Assembly: GCA_937981995.1 (NCBI GenBank)
Contig: CALJNC010000016.1
Span: 1 to 63,283 of the forward strand
Direction of reading: 5' to 3'
Length of the DNA: 63,283 nt
Origin: an uncultured Chitinophagaceae bacterium
GTDB lineage: Bacteria > Bacteroidota > Bacteroidia > Chitinophagales > Chitinophagaceae
Made by a program: the position numbers and the translations under genes. Positions 56,201-62,705 of the stretch are shown one piece after another (the first letter of the stretch is position 1; each line of letters begins with the position of its first letter). The notes beneath the pieces were generated by a model that ran no database searches, had not been told where the DNA came from, and saw only the letters and a list, made by a program, of their open reading frames with translations.

Positions 56201-56896
56201 TTAAAATTGCTTAAAAACACAGGACATGAAAATCATGTAACCAAAAGCTTAGGACCCTTTCTCAGTTCGGGCAAGTTCATAGCAAATAGCAATACGTTTT
56301 CTAAAGTATACCTCATAGAAGCTTGGCTTGAAAGTATGTCAAAGGAAAACACGAGCTTAGTAACTGAACTAATTATAAATGACACTATTCGCATTAATAA
56401 GTTCCCTTACGTATACACCACTACTCAGGCTAACGTAAAAATTGAACATACCGGTGCTACAGTTTACACTTCTTTTGTACATGAAATTTACAAAGCCAAT
56501 CCTAAAAAAATCGATAGCTTATTTGACGTAAGAACAAAGTTTGTAATTGATAATAACACAACAGTTGAAAAACTTAAGAAAGGAGTGGATGTAAATATGG
56601 ATATTAATATTATGTCTTTTAGAACAGGAAAAAATATTATGATTGAAATACCCATACCTTCATCTTGTACTTACAATGGCAAAGCGATACCAAGAGGTAA
56701 TATTTCTCACATCGAATATTACAAAAACAAAGCAATTTTTTATATTGAGAATTTAAATGTTGGCGAAACCAAAATAAGACTCCCTTTGCGAGTTAACTTT
56801 AGTGGCGACTATAGTGTACCACCTACTAGAGCTTCTCTTATGTATTATCCTTTTAAAACAGGTAACAATACCAAAATACGTGTACTCGTAGATTGA
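50222..56896 (+). CDS. Giant alpha-2-macroglobulin-family protein with a TonB-plug-like insert
   Basis: This protein of about 2,224 residues is exported (signal peptide about 20-43, ending STFGQS, behind a basic leader). Order: macroglobulin-like beta domains (about 60-1100); three carboxypeptidase-regulatory-like domains (near 1147, 1258 and 1391); a TonB plug-like segment (about 1511-1590, VYIGGGRSDETMYLIDGMMVRG); the A2M domain (near 1609, with WIPNMITNKEGKAYATI and FPDDVTRWRAYVVGMG); and a thioester domain with CNEQ at Cys1811. It probably traps peptidases or binds surfaces. I start at the ATG at 50222; longer in-frame starts overlap asnS. Confidence 0.88.
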   Translation: MKRPAKIKTERQIRNPYVHSVFIILLSLFSLSTFGQSVRDQVQRDTMSYIYELNNAQLKYIYKNRKIQDTTWLFTNKIDSCKYDRFDKSKLKNGCYLRTEANQHKLTVELVINYPFEIETKTIKGKHLVYLKDIKTKDQIKNAVLLVKDKRCKYDSGFGAYVLEIEKEKKKRTTHNLHIEYRGKDYYYYLNGKKNYVKKPSNSNKMNTGPQLSPGYFLVSQPKYRLLDTVKFKAFLVNRFNGKPIRKKAWLSLKDNRKTYWSKKIKSKTKGAYFGDFVLPDSLKIDKEYKLKLNYYQRGYFFYSEKTFKLEDYQLDKNEYKLIIPRDTFYAGEPVNFYAKATDANGFNLSDTRLNVKISVEQLIQSYDDTIIFRGNEKANWYNLDTVMNELEPTKISLPKHRLLNGLLKYKVVIDMKDQRQEKKSFTRYFYWEAKKESTLFVQRADTIVARHTHLLKDTAKEFDLFIYQNNRLLDSSRITTPYKKQIEFNYTKAILQETKTNKRAVLSINQTLLNLIQLKTTRTHDSVKVDLSCPLQNPIHYKIYRNEKEVASGAKRKIQYKAADNTDAAYYLLFSSNINGQLISNYQYFKIGQDKKKLHITTNLPEEIYPGHTQAIEITVKDYKGQSKENINLTSYAVSSMFKNDLRQPHINMPKKRIPQLEKVTLKKPELEYNTSKLTLSQSHRIEDWMVKEFNLHKNDYYKIYHSLENVYAHHIPFEKRKKNIKTTFHKNMIIDRMHEKASNPFCEIAVLPILENEITRPSFVKIDGQLIYHNNIGANLPYSAMVKPGKHTLEFRFQDKLFKIDNIIAKDDNKTLVCVRLDSILERKNSSYIIKDSLPSYAMTTREFNTLDSNSIFAYGLSFDTLKVYPLNNERNAIYYFGQRELGRIQVRDENFRVISLPVNSKQNQFVLDMGKIKKMVTNKTKEAIFFYDKKEEYKTYDSTSVPFFGAGRKRISYFQLLDVVNNIIPPEAKTAVKKTATPEYKQNNSTTYRELYSSPLGRYIPVHTKKGYVSFKIKSNDSAKLIALWLINKSAPNLSSFHRIANRYQVSTSHYGRPDIYDIYFVYNNKTFTLFQDHKLRAKEQWIVNADLLPKQAIEESSFTEPILLFNQLTKTPMEPFVSYPDESNMQVKVIKTKKRSTAMLNGIVRNSNGSILQKCDVYLEKNGRFHSGATTNRKGEFEFLNIPKGNYMLKVFVNTYRPRYAYNIQIKENAVYSYTIELKGKNTFVPDLMVNQNELQLRVFQATENDNLKSFGNIFDMDSRAPMSNVKIEVVRKDGKKLANYRSSITGRFNVYSEQFVDSAYHIMFSKAGYRSLVLENVELYKTNINQMQVFLRIKNTKSSLPIIIDLELNEKTTVWKPDNKKEKKKYRKIISTNATYSRSVAGGIDGKIVDQKGEPIPFASIGAFQGGILKGQGKSNFNGNYKIKPLNDGTYTLKVSSVGWHKLEVQGVYVKKRSTTTQNIVMSKHSKSLKKVMIVSRKRMIDATNPGGQSIGADQVYSISSNAPLRALSTMAGVDNGGQAVYIGGGRSDETMYLIDGMMVRGSSAINNIPSELIRSVDSYRSSNASKIGNATGGVIELKKKGFNLFKAAKAKSLRTKFSNLGYWIPNMITNKEGKAYATITFPDDVTRWRAYVVGMGRDYLNGVHTSSIKSYKPIMVNSIVPRFLYQSDKLEAKAKFVNFDSVTHNVQVKINIDNQEKINKSINLKRNYIDSVILNAGDSDTLVWRAELDLDTYYKDGEEISIPVFKDGLETVDYTLVKLDKDSSKVFDLKDNEKTTIYFNNTILENILVEVNKLKNYPYACNEQKASKIKGLLVEERIREKLKQKFEHKAMLKSLINRLERSQKPNGSWSWWSNGSANQRMTLYITEVLQEANKKGYNNSASLLARDYIKKNIKRFNTSDKVYGLYLLKKMNVPVNYDKLMADISYYDLNLCSKLYYLSNTHTYKNQLSKAKLYDCLSQLSAASGSRYSSNFFYDPSANMALALKLLKNTGHENHVTKSLGPFLSSGKFIANSNTFSKVYLIEAWLESMSKENTSLVTELIINDTIRINKFPYVYTTTQANVKIEHTGATVYTSFVHEIYKANPKKIDSLFDVRTKFVIDNNTTVEKLKKGVDVNMDINIMSFRTGKNIMIEIPIPSSCTYNGKAIPRGNISHIEYYKNKAIFYIENLNVGETKIRLPLRVNFSGDYSVPPTRASLMYYPFKTGNNTKIRVLVD

Positions 56897-56917
56897 TAAG
56901 TTATCTTTGTTGTCATA

Positions 56918-57475
56918 ATGAAAAACATAGTCATTTTTGCATCAGGTGCGGGCAGCAATGCACAATCTATCATTGACTTTTTTAGGGGGAGTGAAGAAGT
57001 GGCAATTGCACTAATTGTAAGTAATAAAGCACAAGCTGGTGTTTTAAAAATTGCACAAACAGAGGAAATTGACTCATTGCTAATTGACAAGAAGGTAATA
57101 AACAATGAATCCTTTTTAGAAATTCTTTCGGATTGCAAAACAGATCTTATTGTTTTAGCCGGCTTTCTTTGGAAAATTCCTGATTATTTAATCAAAGCGT
57201 ATGAAAATAAAATAGTCAATATCCACCCTTCCTTACTACCTAAATATGGTGGCAAAGGAATGTATGGCAGCCATGTGCACAAAGCAGTGATCCAAAATAA
57301 GGAGAAAGAGAGCGGTATTACAATTCATCTAGTTAATGAAGAGTATGATAAAGGTAAAATTCTACTTCAAGAAAAAGTAGCAGTTACGCAAGACGATACG
57401 ACAGATTCACTTGCACAAAAAATTCATAAATTAGAGCACCTACACTTTGCTAAAACAATTAAAACATTGCTCTAA
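56918..57475 (+). CDS. purN: Phosphoribosylglycinamide formyltransferase
   Basis: This 185-residue enzyme transfers a formyl group from 10-formyl-THF to GAR in purine synthesis. It shows IVIFASGAGSNAQSIIDFF at the N-terminus, SNKAQAGVL, LAGFLWKIPDYLI, the catalytic region VNIHPSLLPKYGGKGMYGSHVHKAVI and GITIHLVNEEYDKGKIL. The order matches PurN. It follows the giant protein by 21 bp with a TATCTTTG -7 box at 56902-56909. Confidence 0.96.
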   Translation: MKNIVIFASGAGSNAQSIIDFFRGSEEVAIALIVSNKAQAGVLKIAQTEEIDSLLIDKKVINNESFLEILSDCKTDLIVLAGFLWKIPDYLIKAYENKIVNIHPSLLPKYGGKGMYGSHVHKAVIQNKEKESGITIHLVNEEYDKGKILLQEKVAVTQDDTTDSLAQKIHKLEHLHFAKTIKTLL

Positions 57476-57524
57476 TTAAACTATTTATTCTTTTACAGAG
57501 TCCAAAGCTCATAAAAATTACAAT

Positions 57525-58214
57525 ATGAAAAATAAATTTACTCAAAAAACCATTTTAGTAATCTTACTATGTTCATTAAGCGTTACATCTTTTGCGCAGA
57601 CGAAAGAAAAAAGTAATGATATAAGAAAGCATGTATTAAAAACGAATCTACTCGGATATTTAGCCGGGCAATACCAATTAGCCTACGAACAAGCAATTAC
57701 AGACAATGTTTCCCTACAAATGTCGGCAGGCTTTCTTAGTGGTGGCTCCAATACTAGAAATTATGAAAATAACCGTACTGGATTTATTTTAATCCCTGAA
57801 GCTCGCTATTATTTTAGTGGAGAAGCTCCTCGAAGATTTTATATAGGTGCTTTTGCACGGTACCGCCAAGCCAATAATAACTTAACGGATAATAATTGGA
57901 CAAGTGGCGGAACTGGTTTAGATCAAAACTTATCAAGAACTAGAAAAGTAAACTCAATTGGCGGTGGGGCTATACTAGGTTATCAAGCGATAACAAGGGG
58001 CGGATTTACATTTGACATTTATGCAGGGCCGCAATATAAATCAAGGTCTTATAATACATCGTATGATAATAATGCGCTAAATGCGGCACCGACTAATAGT
58101 GGATTTGAAACCGTGGGAGATGAACTTTTCAGCGAAAAATATACAGATTTCAAAGTAGGCGAAAAAGAAGGAATGGGTCTAAGATTTGGATTCCAATTTG
58201 GATACGCATTCTAA
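57525..58214 (+). CDS. DUF3575 outer-membrane protein
   Basis: This 229-residue protein has a signal peptide (about 1-25, ending TSFAQ) and the DUF3575 opening KTNLLGYLAGQYQLAYEQAITDNVSLQM. It is beta-rich with barrel-like strands (FILIPEARYYFSG, RFYIGAFARYRQ, GGGAILGYQAITRGGFTFDIYAGPQY) and an aromatic terminus (FGFQFGYAF). It probably sits in the outer membrane. Function unknown. Terminated by a strong hairpin. Confidence 0.85.
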   Translation: MKNKFTQKTILVILLCSLSVTSFAQTKEKSNDIRKHVLKTNLLGYLAGQYQLAYEQAITDNVSLQMSAGFLSGGSNTRNYENNRTGFILIPEARYYFSGEAPRRFYIGAFARYRQANNNLTDNNWTSGGTGLDQNLSRTRKVNSIGGGAILGYQAITRGGFTFDIYAGPQYKSRSYNTSYDNNALNAAPTNSGFETVGDELFSEKYTDFKVGEKEGMGLRFGFQFGYAF

Positions 58215-58234
58215 CTTAAAACGATTCTGATTAT

Positions 58235-58260
58235 AAAAGGAGGCAATTATGCCTCCTTTT
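58235..58260. terminator. Terminator between DUF3575 and the EamA transporter genes
   Basis: AAAAGGAGGCA pairs with TGCCTCCTTTT as a perfect hairpin lying between two convergent genes, so it may work in both directions. Confidence 0.85.
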
Positions 58261-58271
58261 GTATGAAATGG

Positions 58272-59165
58272 CTAAACCGTTTTTTTCTTTATACTTACAA
58301 GATACACTCCACTAAATATTAGTACGCCGGCAATGGCTTTGACCCAAGTCATCGTTTCACCAAAAAATAGAATGGCTATCAAAGAAGCCAATAATGGTTG
58401 CAAATAAATATAGCTACCAATGACCGTAGGCGATAATTGTTTCATGGCAAATACATTCCATAAATAAGCGAAAAAAGTCATGGCAATAAGCACATAGGCT
58501 AACACCCAATAACTTTCTGAAGTGAATAAGCTCCAATCAACATCGCCGACTTGGCTTAAACCAAATGGCAACACGATAAGTGCTCCAAACAAAAAGACCC
58601 AACGAATTACACTCAAGGGAGAATATTTAGCCATAAGCGGTTTTACCAAAATCAAATAAAGCGAGTAAGAAGCCGCATTAATAAAAACTAAGAAATCGCC
58701 CAAGGCGGGATTGGATCCTAATTCTGTTTGTTTCCCTTTATAAATAAGAAAGAACGCTCCAACCAATCCTATAAAAATACCCAATCCTTTATTCCAACTA
58801 AATTTTTCTTTAAGAATAACACTTGCCATAAGTACGATAAGTATAGGCGCGGTGAGCATCATGAGCGATGCATGAACCGGCGTAGTGCGCGACAAACCTT
58901 CAAAGAAAAATAATTGATTGGTAGCAACCCCAAAAACACCACAAAAGAACAATCTAATAAAATCTTTCTTTTCGATTTTTTCATTGTTTTTGCCTTTAAG
59001 CATAAAAAACAACCAAAATAAAATTGTACCAGCCAATACGCGCAACAAAATAAAACCACGTGCCTCAATCAAAGAAGGCATAATAATTTTACTAATAGAA
59101 AAGCCACCTGCATAGATTAATGTTACGGCAAAAACCGCTAGATGAGCTATTCTTCTGGATTGCAT
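58272..59165 (-). CDS. DMT-family (EamA) transporter
   Basis: This 297-residue inner-membrane protein has ten predicted segments in two EamA halves, as in drug/metabolite transporters. It shows GGFSISKIIMPSLIEARGFILLR, GLSRTTPVHASLMMLTAPILIVLMA and the second-half YIYLQPLLASLIAILFFGETMTW. The ATG at 59165 is used; TTG three codons upstream is the only longer start. TACTTTTG (- strand 59179-59172) is a -7-like box 6 bp from this ATG, implying a leaderless message. The substrate is unknown. Confidence 0.88.
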   Translation of the reverse strand: MQSRRIAHLAVFAVTLIYAGGFSISKIIMPSLIEARGFILLRVLAGTILFWLFFMLKGKNNEKIEKKDFIRLFFCGVFGVATNQLFFFEGLSRTTPVHASLMMLTAPILIVLMASVILKEKFSWNKGLGIFIGLVGAFFLIYKGKQTELGSNPALGDFLVFINAASYSLYLILVKPLMAKYSPLSVIRWVFLFGALIVLPFGLSQVGDVDWSLFTSESYWVLAYVLIAMTFFAYLWNVFAMKQLSPTVIGSYIYLQPLLASLIAILFFGETMTWVKAIAGVLIFSGVYLVSIKKKTV

Positions 59166-59189
59166 AGGTTGCAAAAGTAAGCGGAAAGC

Positions 59190-59651
59190 TTACGAATTAA
59201 ACTTTTCGTCTAATACTTTAAAACGATGCTCAAATATTCCATCTAATTTCTTTTTAACGAAAACAGCACGTGCAATATCACCAAGAAATCCTAAGGGTAG
59301 TTTATAATGAATAATATCTGTCATAAGCATCCCTTCGGGTGTTTCTTTTATATGATGCTCATGATGCCACATGGCATAGGGTCCAAAGCGCTGTTCATCT
59401 ACAAAATACTCTCCTTCTTTTACATGAGTAATTTCAGTACACCACCTTAATTTGATACCTAACATGGGAGTCACCTTGTAGTTTATTATTTGCCCTGGAT
59501 ACATTTCTGGAGCAAGGTTTTCAGTAAGAATCTCAAAACCCATTTCCTTAGGCGTAATCTCCTGTAAATTTTTAGGCGATGAAATAAAATCCCAAAGTGT
59601 TTTCTTATCCGTTTTTACTACTTGCGTTTTCTCTAATTTGTATATCGCCAT
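59190..59651 (-). CDS. SRPBCC-family protein
   Basis: This 153-residue protein adopts the START/Bet v1-like lipid- or ligand-binding fold. [42 protein letters not shown] is the typical opening, with [33 protein letters not shown] and the end [13 protein letters not shown]. The ATG at 59651 is chosen; its start lies inside the 3' end of the DUF2256 gene (46 bp overlap). SRPBCC, DUF2256 and SDR genes occur together in light- or carotenoid-related clusters of Bacteroidota. That context is suggestive only. Confidence 0.88.
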   Translation of the reverse strand: MAIYKLEKTQVVKTDKKTLWDFISSPKNLQEITPKEMGFEILTENLAPEMYPGQIINYKVTPMLGIKLRWCTEITHVKEGEYFVDEQRFGPYAMWHHEHHIKETPEGMLMTDIIHYKLPLGFLGDIARAVFVKKKLDGIFEHRFKVLDEKFNS

Positions 59652-59790
59652 TTTGATTGTTTTTATTTCTTCTGCAGCGTTCACTGCAATATTTTACTTC
59701 GTCCCAATTTTTCTCCCACTTTTTTCTCCAAGCAAAAGGACGACTACATGCCACACATATCTTCTCGGGTAAAAATGGTTTCTTATGCAT
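59605..59790 (-). CDS. DUF2256 zinc-binding small protein
   Basis: This 61-residue protein has the DUF2256 core [34 protein letters not shown]. Four Cys (two CxxC-like pairs) should bind one zinc. It lies between an SDR gene (1 bp after its stop) and an SRPBCC gene, which overlaps its 3' end. Function unknown. Confidence 0.92.
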   Translation of the reverse strand: MHKKPFLPEKICVACSRPFAWRKKWEKNWDEVKYCSERCRRNKNNQNGDIQIRENASSKNG

Positions 59791-59791
59791 T

Positions 59792-60484
59792 TTATATCAT
59801 TCTTATACTACTCATACCTCCATCAGCATGCAGTATTTGTCCGGTCATCCAACTACTATCCTCAGTAAGTAAAAACTTAGCCGTTGAGGCCAATTGAGCA
59901 GCAGTACCTACTGTTTTTAACGGATGCCTTTTGGCAGATGCTTCCTTTTTTTCATCGCTACTCAAAAGCGCTGCAGCTAAAGGCGTATCAGTAAGTGAGG
60001 GTGCAATGCAGTTTACTCTAATCGTTGGTGCTAGTTCGGCCGCTAAGGCTTTTGTAAGGCCCTCTATGGCGCCTTTGCTACTGGCTACCATGGAGTGGAA
60101 ACCCATACCCGTTTGTACCGCAACGGTAGAAAATAATACAACAGAGGATTGACCTCCTTTTTTAAGATTCGGCAAAAGTTGCTGGATCGTTTTCACGGCT
60201 CCAACCAAGTTGATTGAATAGTCTTTCAATAAATCTGCTGGCTTTATTCTATTAAAAGGACGCAGGTTTATTGTACCAGGTAAGTATACTAAACCATGAA
60301 TCTCATCAGGAATATTTTCAAGGCTGGCCTCGCTTGTAACATCAAAGTGCTGATAGTGCACATTGCCACTACTTTCTTTTTGATTTTCATTAAAAGTTAC
60401 AAAAAGCTGGTTGTCTGCAGAAAGCTGTTGAACCAATGCTTCACCAATTCCTGAGCTGCCACCAATAATTACATAATTTTTCAT
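59792..60484 (-). CDS. Short-chain dehydrogenase/reductase
   Basis: This 230-residue SDR enzyme binds NAD(P) through [11 protein letters not shown] at the N-terminus. The segment [22 protein letters not shown] holds the structural Asn, [31 protein letters not shown] has a catalytic Ser and Lys, and the Tyr of YxxxK is replaced (SMVASSK reads Val-Ala), a notable gap. The end [14 protein letters not shown] is usual. TAACTTTG (- strand 60510-60503) is a -7 box 18 bp from the ATG. It heads the SDR/DUF2256/SRPBCC operon. Confidence 0.88.
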   Translation of the reverse strand: MKNYVIIGGSSGIGEALVQQLSADNQLFVTFNENQKESSGNVHYQHFDVTSEASLENIPDEIHGLVYLPGTINLRPFNRIKPADLLKDYSINLVGAVKTIQQLLPNLKKGGQSSVVLFSTVAVQTGMGFHSMVASSKGAIEGLTKALAAELAPTIRVNCIAPSLTDTPLAAALLSSDEKKEASAKRHPLKTVGTAAQLASTAKFLLTEDSSWMTGQILHADGGMSSIRMI

Positions 60485-60541
60485 TGTTTAACTAAATTGA
60501 TACAAAGTTAAACAAAATGTGCGGACTATTAAGGAAATCTT

Positions 60542-61108
60542 CTAGGCTGTTGCTAAACTTTTTCTTTTTGAAAAAGAAAGATTATAAACGCCAAAGGCTA
60601 AAGCCCCAAATACAATATTGGAACTAAAAGCATTTACAAATAGCTGAGATCCTTCAACTTGATAAAAAGGAATAGCCATCGTATAACACTCTATAAGACC
60701 TGCGAAACTATAACCATAGTAACCGCCTGCCCAAACACCTAAGTTTGAAACAATCCAGAAAATTAATGTTCCTCCAATGGTAAAACCAATTGCTTTCGTC
60801 CATTTTGTAGGATCTAATTTAGTACCCATTAATACCACGAGTAACACCGCAACATACTTCAGTACAGTAGGCAACACTTCCGTTGGTGTCATGGCTGGCA
60901 TGAAAATAGCAAAAGAAATATCAGTAAGTATCATAGCTCCTAATAATACGATATAAGGCGTCAATTTATTTTTAAAAGTAGAACCAACCAAAATACCTAA
61001 AGCGGCAATTGGAAATAAGTTGAACCATTTCATTTCGTTAAAAAATAATCTACATGCTACTACAGCTAAAATTAGTCCTGCGATTACTGCTATCTTCTTC
61101 TTGTCCAT
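60542..61108 (-). CDS. DUF6580-type integral membrane protein
   Basis: This 188-residue protein has five or six predicted membrane segments, WFNLFPIAALGILVGSTFKNK early on, TDISFAIFMPAMTPTEVLPTVLKYVA in the middle and a basic C-terminus (FSKRKSLATA). It resembles the DUF6580 family of putative transport proteins. It is 41 bp downstream of the sugar isomerase gene on the same strand. The substrate is unknown. Confidence 0.75.
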   Translation of the reverse strand: MDKKKIAVIAGLILAVVACRLFFNEMKWFNLFPIAALGILVGSTFKNKLTPYIVLLGAMILTDISFAIFMPAMTPTEVLPTVLKYVAVLLVVLMGTKLDPTKWTKAIGFTIGGTLIFWIVSNLGVWAGGYYGYSFAGLIECYTMAIPFYQVEGSQLFVNAFSSNIVFGALAFGVYNLSFSKRKSLATA

Positions 61109-61149
61109 ATTGCAAATGTGGTTTTAGTTCTTCGTTTTCCCAAATGTAT

Positions 61150-62142
61150 CTATTTTTTCTTTTCCCCCATAGCGCTTTTCAAGGCATCTATTACATATAT
61201 TTCGGTGGAATCTACTTTGTTTAATACACTTAGCTCCCAGCTAATCCAATCTTGTAAATGACTATAATAGAAAAACTGCTGCCAATAGGTAGTACCTTTT
61301 GGTTCAAGCATTGTGATGTTTTTACAACTCTTTTTAACTACCTTGTTTAATAAAAAGTCCATTCGCTTTTTATTTTTGGCACTCGCTTTCATATCCTTCA
61401 TAGCAATTACTGAAACAGCTGAATTTTTCGTTTGCCAACCCAGTATTTCATTATGTGTCATTTCAGGTATGATATTATGATGCGCAAGCATTTTACTATT
61501 CTCATTCAGCTGCTGTCTAAAGCGCATAGCCAAACCTTCATAACCTATCGTGGTATAAATAATAGGCATAGTGTTTACCACTTTCTTGGCTACTGATTTT
61601 GCCTTTGTTTTAATTGAGCGACTTTCTTTTTTAAGTAAACCTACTACTCCTTTAAGCTGCACCGCAACGCTTTGCTTAATAAAACCTGCTTGATGCAATA
61701 CATGCAATTGTTGCACCAAAGAATACCCTAGGCATGACCTTGGTGGCATGCCACCTGGCACTATAATGCACTTAAACTTATGCTTAGCAGCAATTTCTTG
61801 CAGGTAGCCACCAGAGGTAATACATACAACTTCTGCTTTTGCTTTAATTGCAATTTTTACAGCAGCAAGTGTTTCTTCCGTATTGCCTGAGTAGGAACAT
61901 GCAATAAATAAGGTACTCTTATCTATAGTTTTGTGCGTATTGTAGCTCTTATTTACTGTGAAAGGAATTTCAATTTTATCTTTTACAAAGTCTTGCACTA
62001 TGGTTGCTCCTATCCCACTACCTCCTAATCCACTAACGTAAATCTGACTAAATTTTTTCTTTCCAAAAGCCAAGGGGTTTTTCTTACTAATGGCAAGTGC
62101 CGTTTCTAACTGTAGACCAAAGTTTGCTATAAGTTCTTTCAT
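61150..62142 (-). CDS. Bifunctional phosphoglucose/phosphomannose isomerase-like protein
   Basis: This 330-residue SIS-domain enzyme interconverts glucose-6-P/mannose-6-P with fructose-6-P. It has YVSGLGGSGIGATIVQDF and IACSYSGNTEETLAAVKIAIKAKAEVVCITSGG in the first SIS domain. PGGMPPRSCLGYSLVQQL and the C-terminal HNEILGWQ plus SHLQDWISWELSVL match the bifunctional PGI/PMI subfamily. Divergent from yraN with 32 bp between starts. Confidence 0.9.
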   Translation of the reverse strand: MKELIANFGLQLETALAISKKNPLAFGKKKFSQIYVSGLGGSGIGATIVQDFVKDKIEIPFTVNKSYNTHKTIDKSTLFIACSYSGNTEETLAAVKIAIKAKAEVVCITSGGYLQEIAAKHKFKCIIVPGGMPPRSCLGYSLVQQLHVLHQAGFIKQSVAVQLKGVVGLLKKESRSIKTKAKSVAKKVVNTMPIIYTTIGYEGLAMRFRQQLNENSKMLAHHNIIPEMTHNEILGWQTKNSAVSVIAMKDMKASAKNKKRMDFLLNKVVKKSCKNITMLEPKGTTYWQQFFYYSHLQDWISWELSVLNKVDSTEIYVIDALKSAMGEKKK

Positions 62143-62174
62143 AACGATTAAGCGTGTAAATTTAAGAAATAAAA

Positions 62175-62528
62175 ATGAACTCCAATCTAGACACAGGGGA
62201 ATTTGGCGAGGATCTAGCCGTTGACTATTTAGAATCTCAAGGTTTTGAGATACTAGAGCGCAATTGGCGCTACAAACATTGGGAGCTGGATATTATTTGT
62301 AAAGAAGGTGACACTACCGTATTTGTAGAAGTAAAAACACGCAAGTCAACAAAGTATGGCCTGCCCGAAGAAGGACTCACAAAGAAAAAATTAAAAACGA
62401 TTATCGCCGCCGGAGCAGAATACTTGCACCAACACCCTAATTGGGATATCCGCTATGACTGTATTTCTATTTTATTAGAAGGCAAAAAGGTGAAGGATTT
62501 GCTGCATATTAAGGATGTGTATTTGTAA
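62175..62528 (+). CDS. YraN-family (UPF0102) endonuclease-like protein
   Basis: This 117-residue protein has the restriction-like fold of the YraN family: TGEFGEDLAVDYLESQGFEILERNWRYKHWELDIICKEGDTTVFVEVKTRKS, with Glu/Asp in WELDII and the ExK pair in FVEVKTR as probable metal ligands. The end reads YDCISILLEGKKVKDLLHIKDVYL. The cellular role is unsettled. Confidence 0.92.
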   Translation: MNSNLDTGEFGEDLAVDYLESQGFEILERNWRYKHWELDIICKEGDTTVFVEVKTRKSTKYGLPEEGLTKKKLKTIIAAGAEYLHQHPNWDIRYDCISILLEGKKVKDLLHIKDVYL

Positions 62529-62553
62529 TTTGACACAAGCGTTGCTAGCCAGA

Positions 62554-62701
62554 CACACCCCTAACCCCTCTCAAGAGGGGAACGTTTTTGTAAGATTAAA
62601 TAGTTTATTTAAAAAATTAATCCAAAAAAACTCAAGATTTCACAACCCAAGCTCGTACATTTTTGATTCCCCTCCGTGGGAGGGGATTAAGGGGTGGGTC
62701 A
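62554..62701. repeat. Inverted-repeat element between yraN and purB
   Basis: A left arm (62554-62583, containing CACCCCTAACCCCTCTCAAG and AGGGG) and a right arm (62665-62701, containing CCCCTCC, GGAGGGGATTAAGGGGTGGG) are inverted relative to each other with an AT-rich core of about 80 bp. Each arm also folds by itself. This G/C-rich pattern in AT-rich surroundings looks like a MITE-like or REP-like mobile palindrome of Bacteroidota. Confidence 0.7.
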
Positions 62702-62705
62702 CTAC

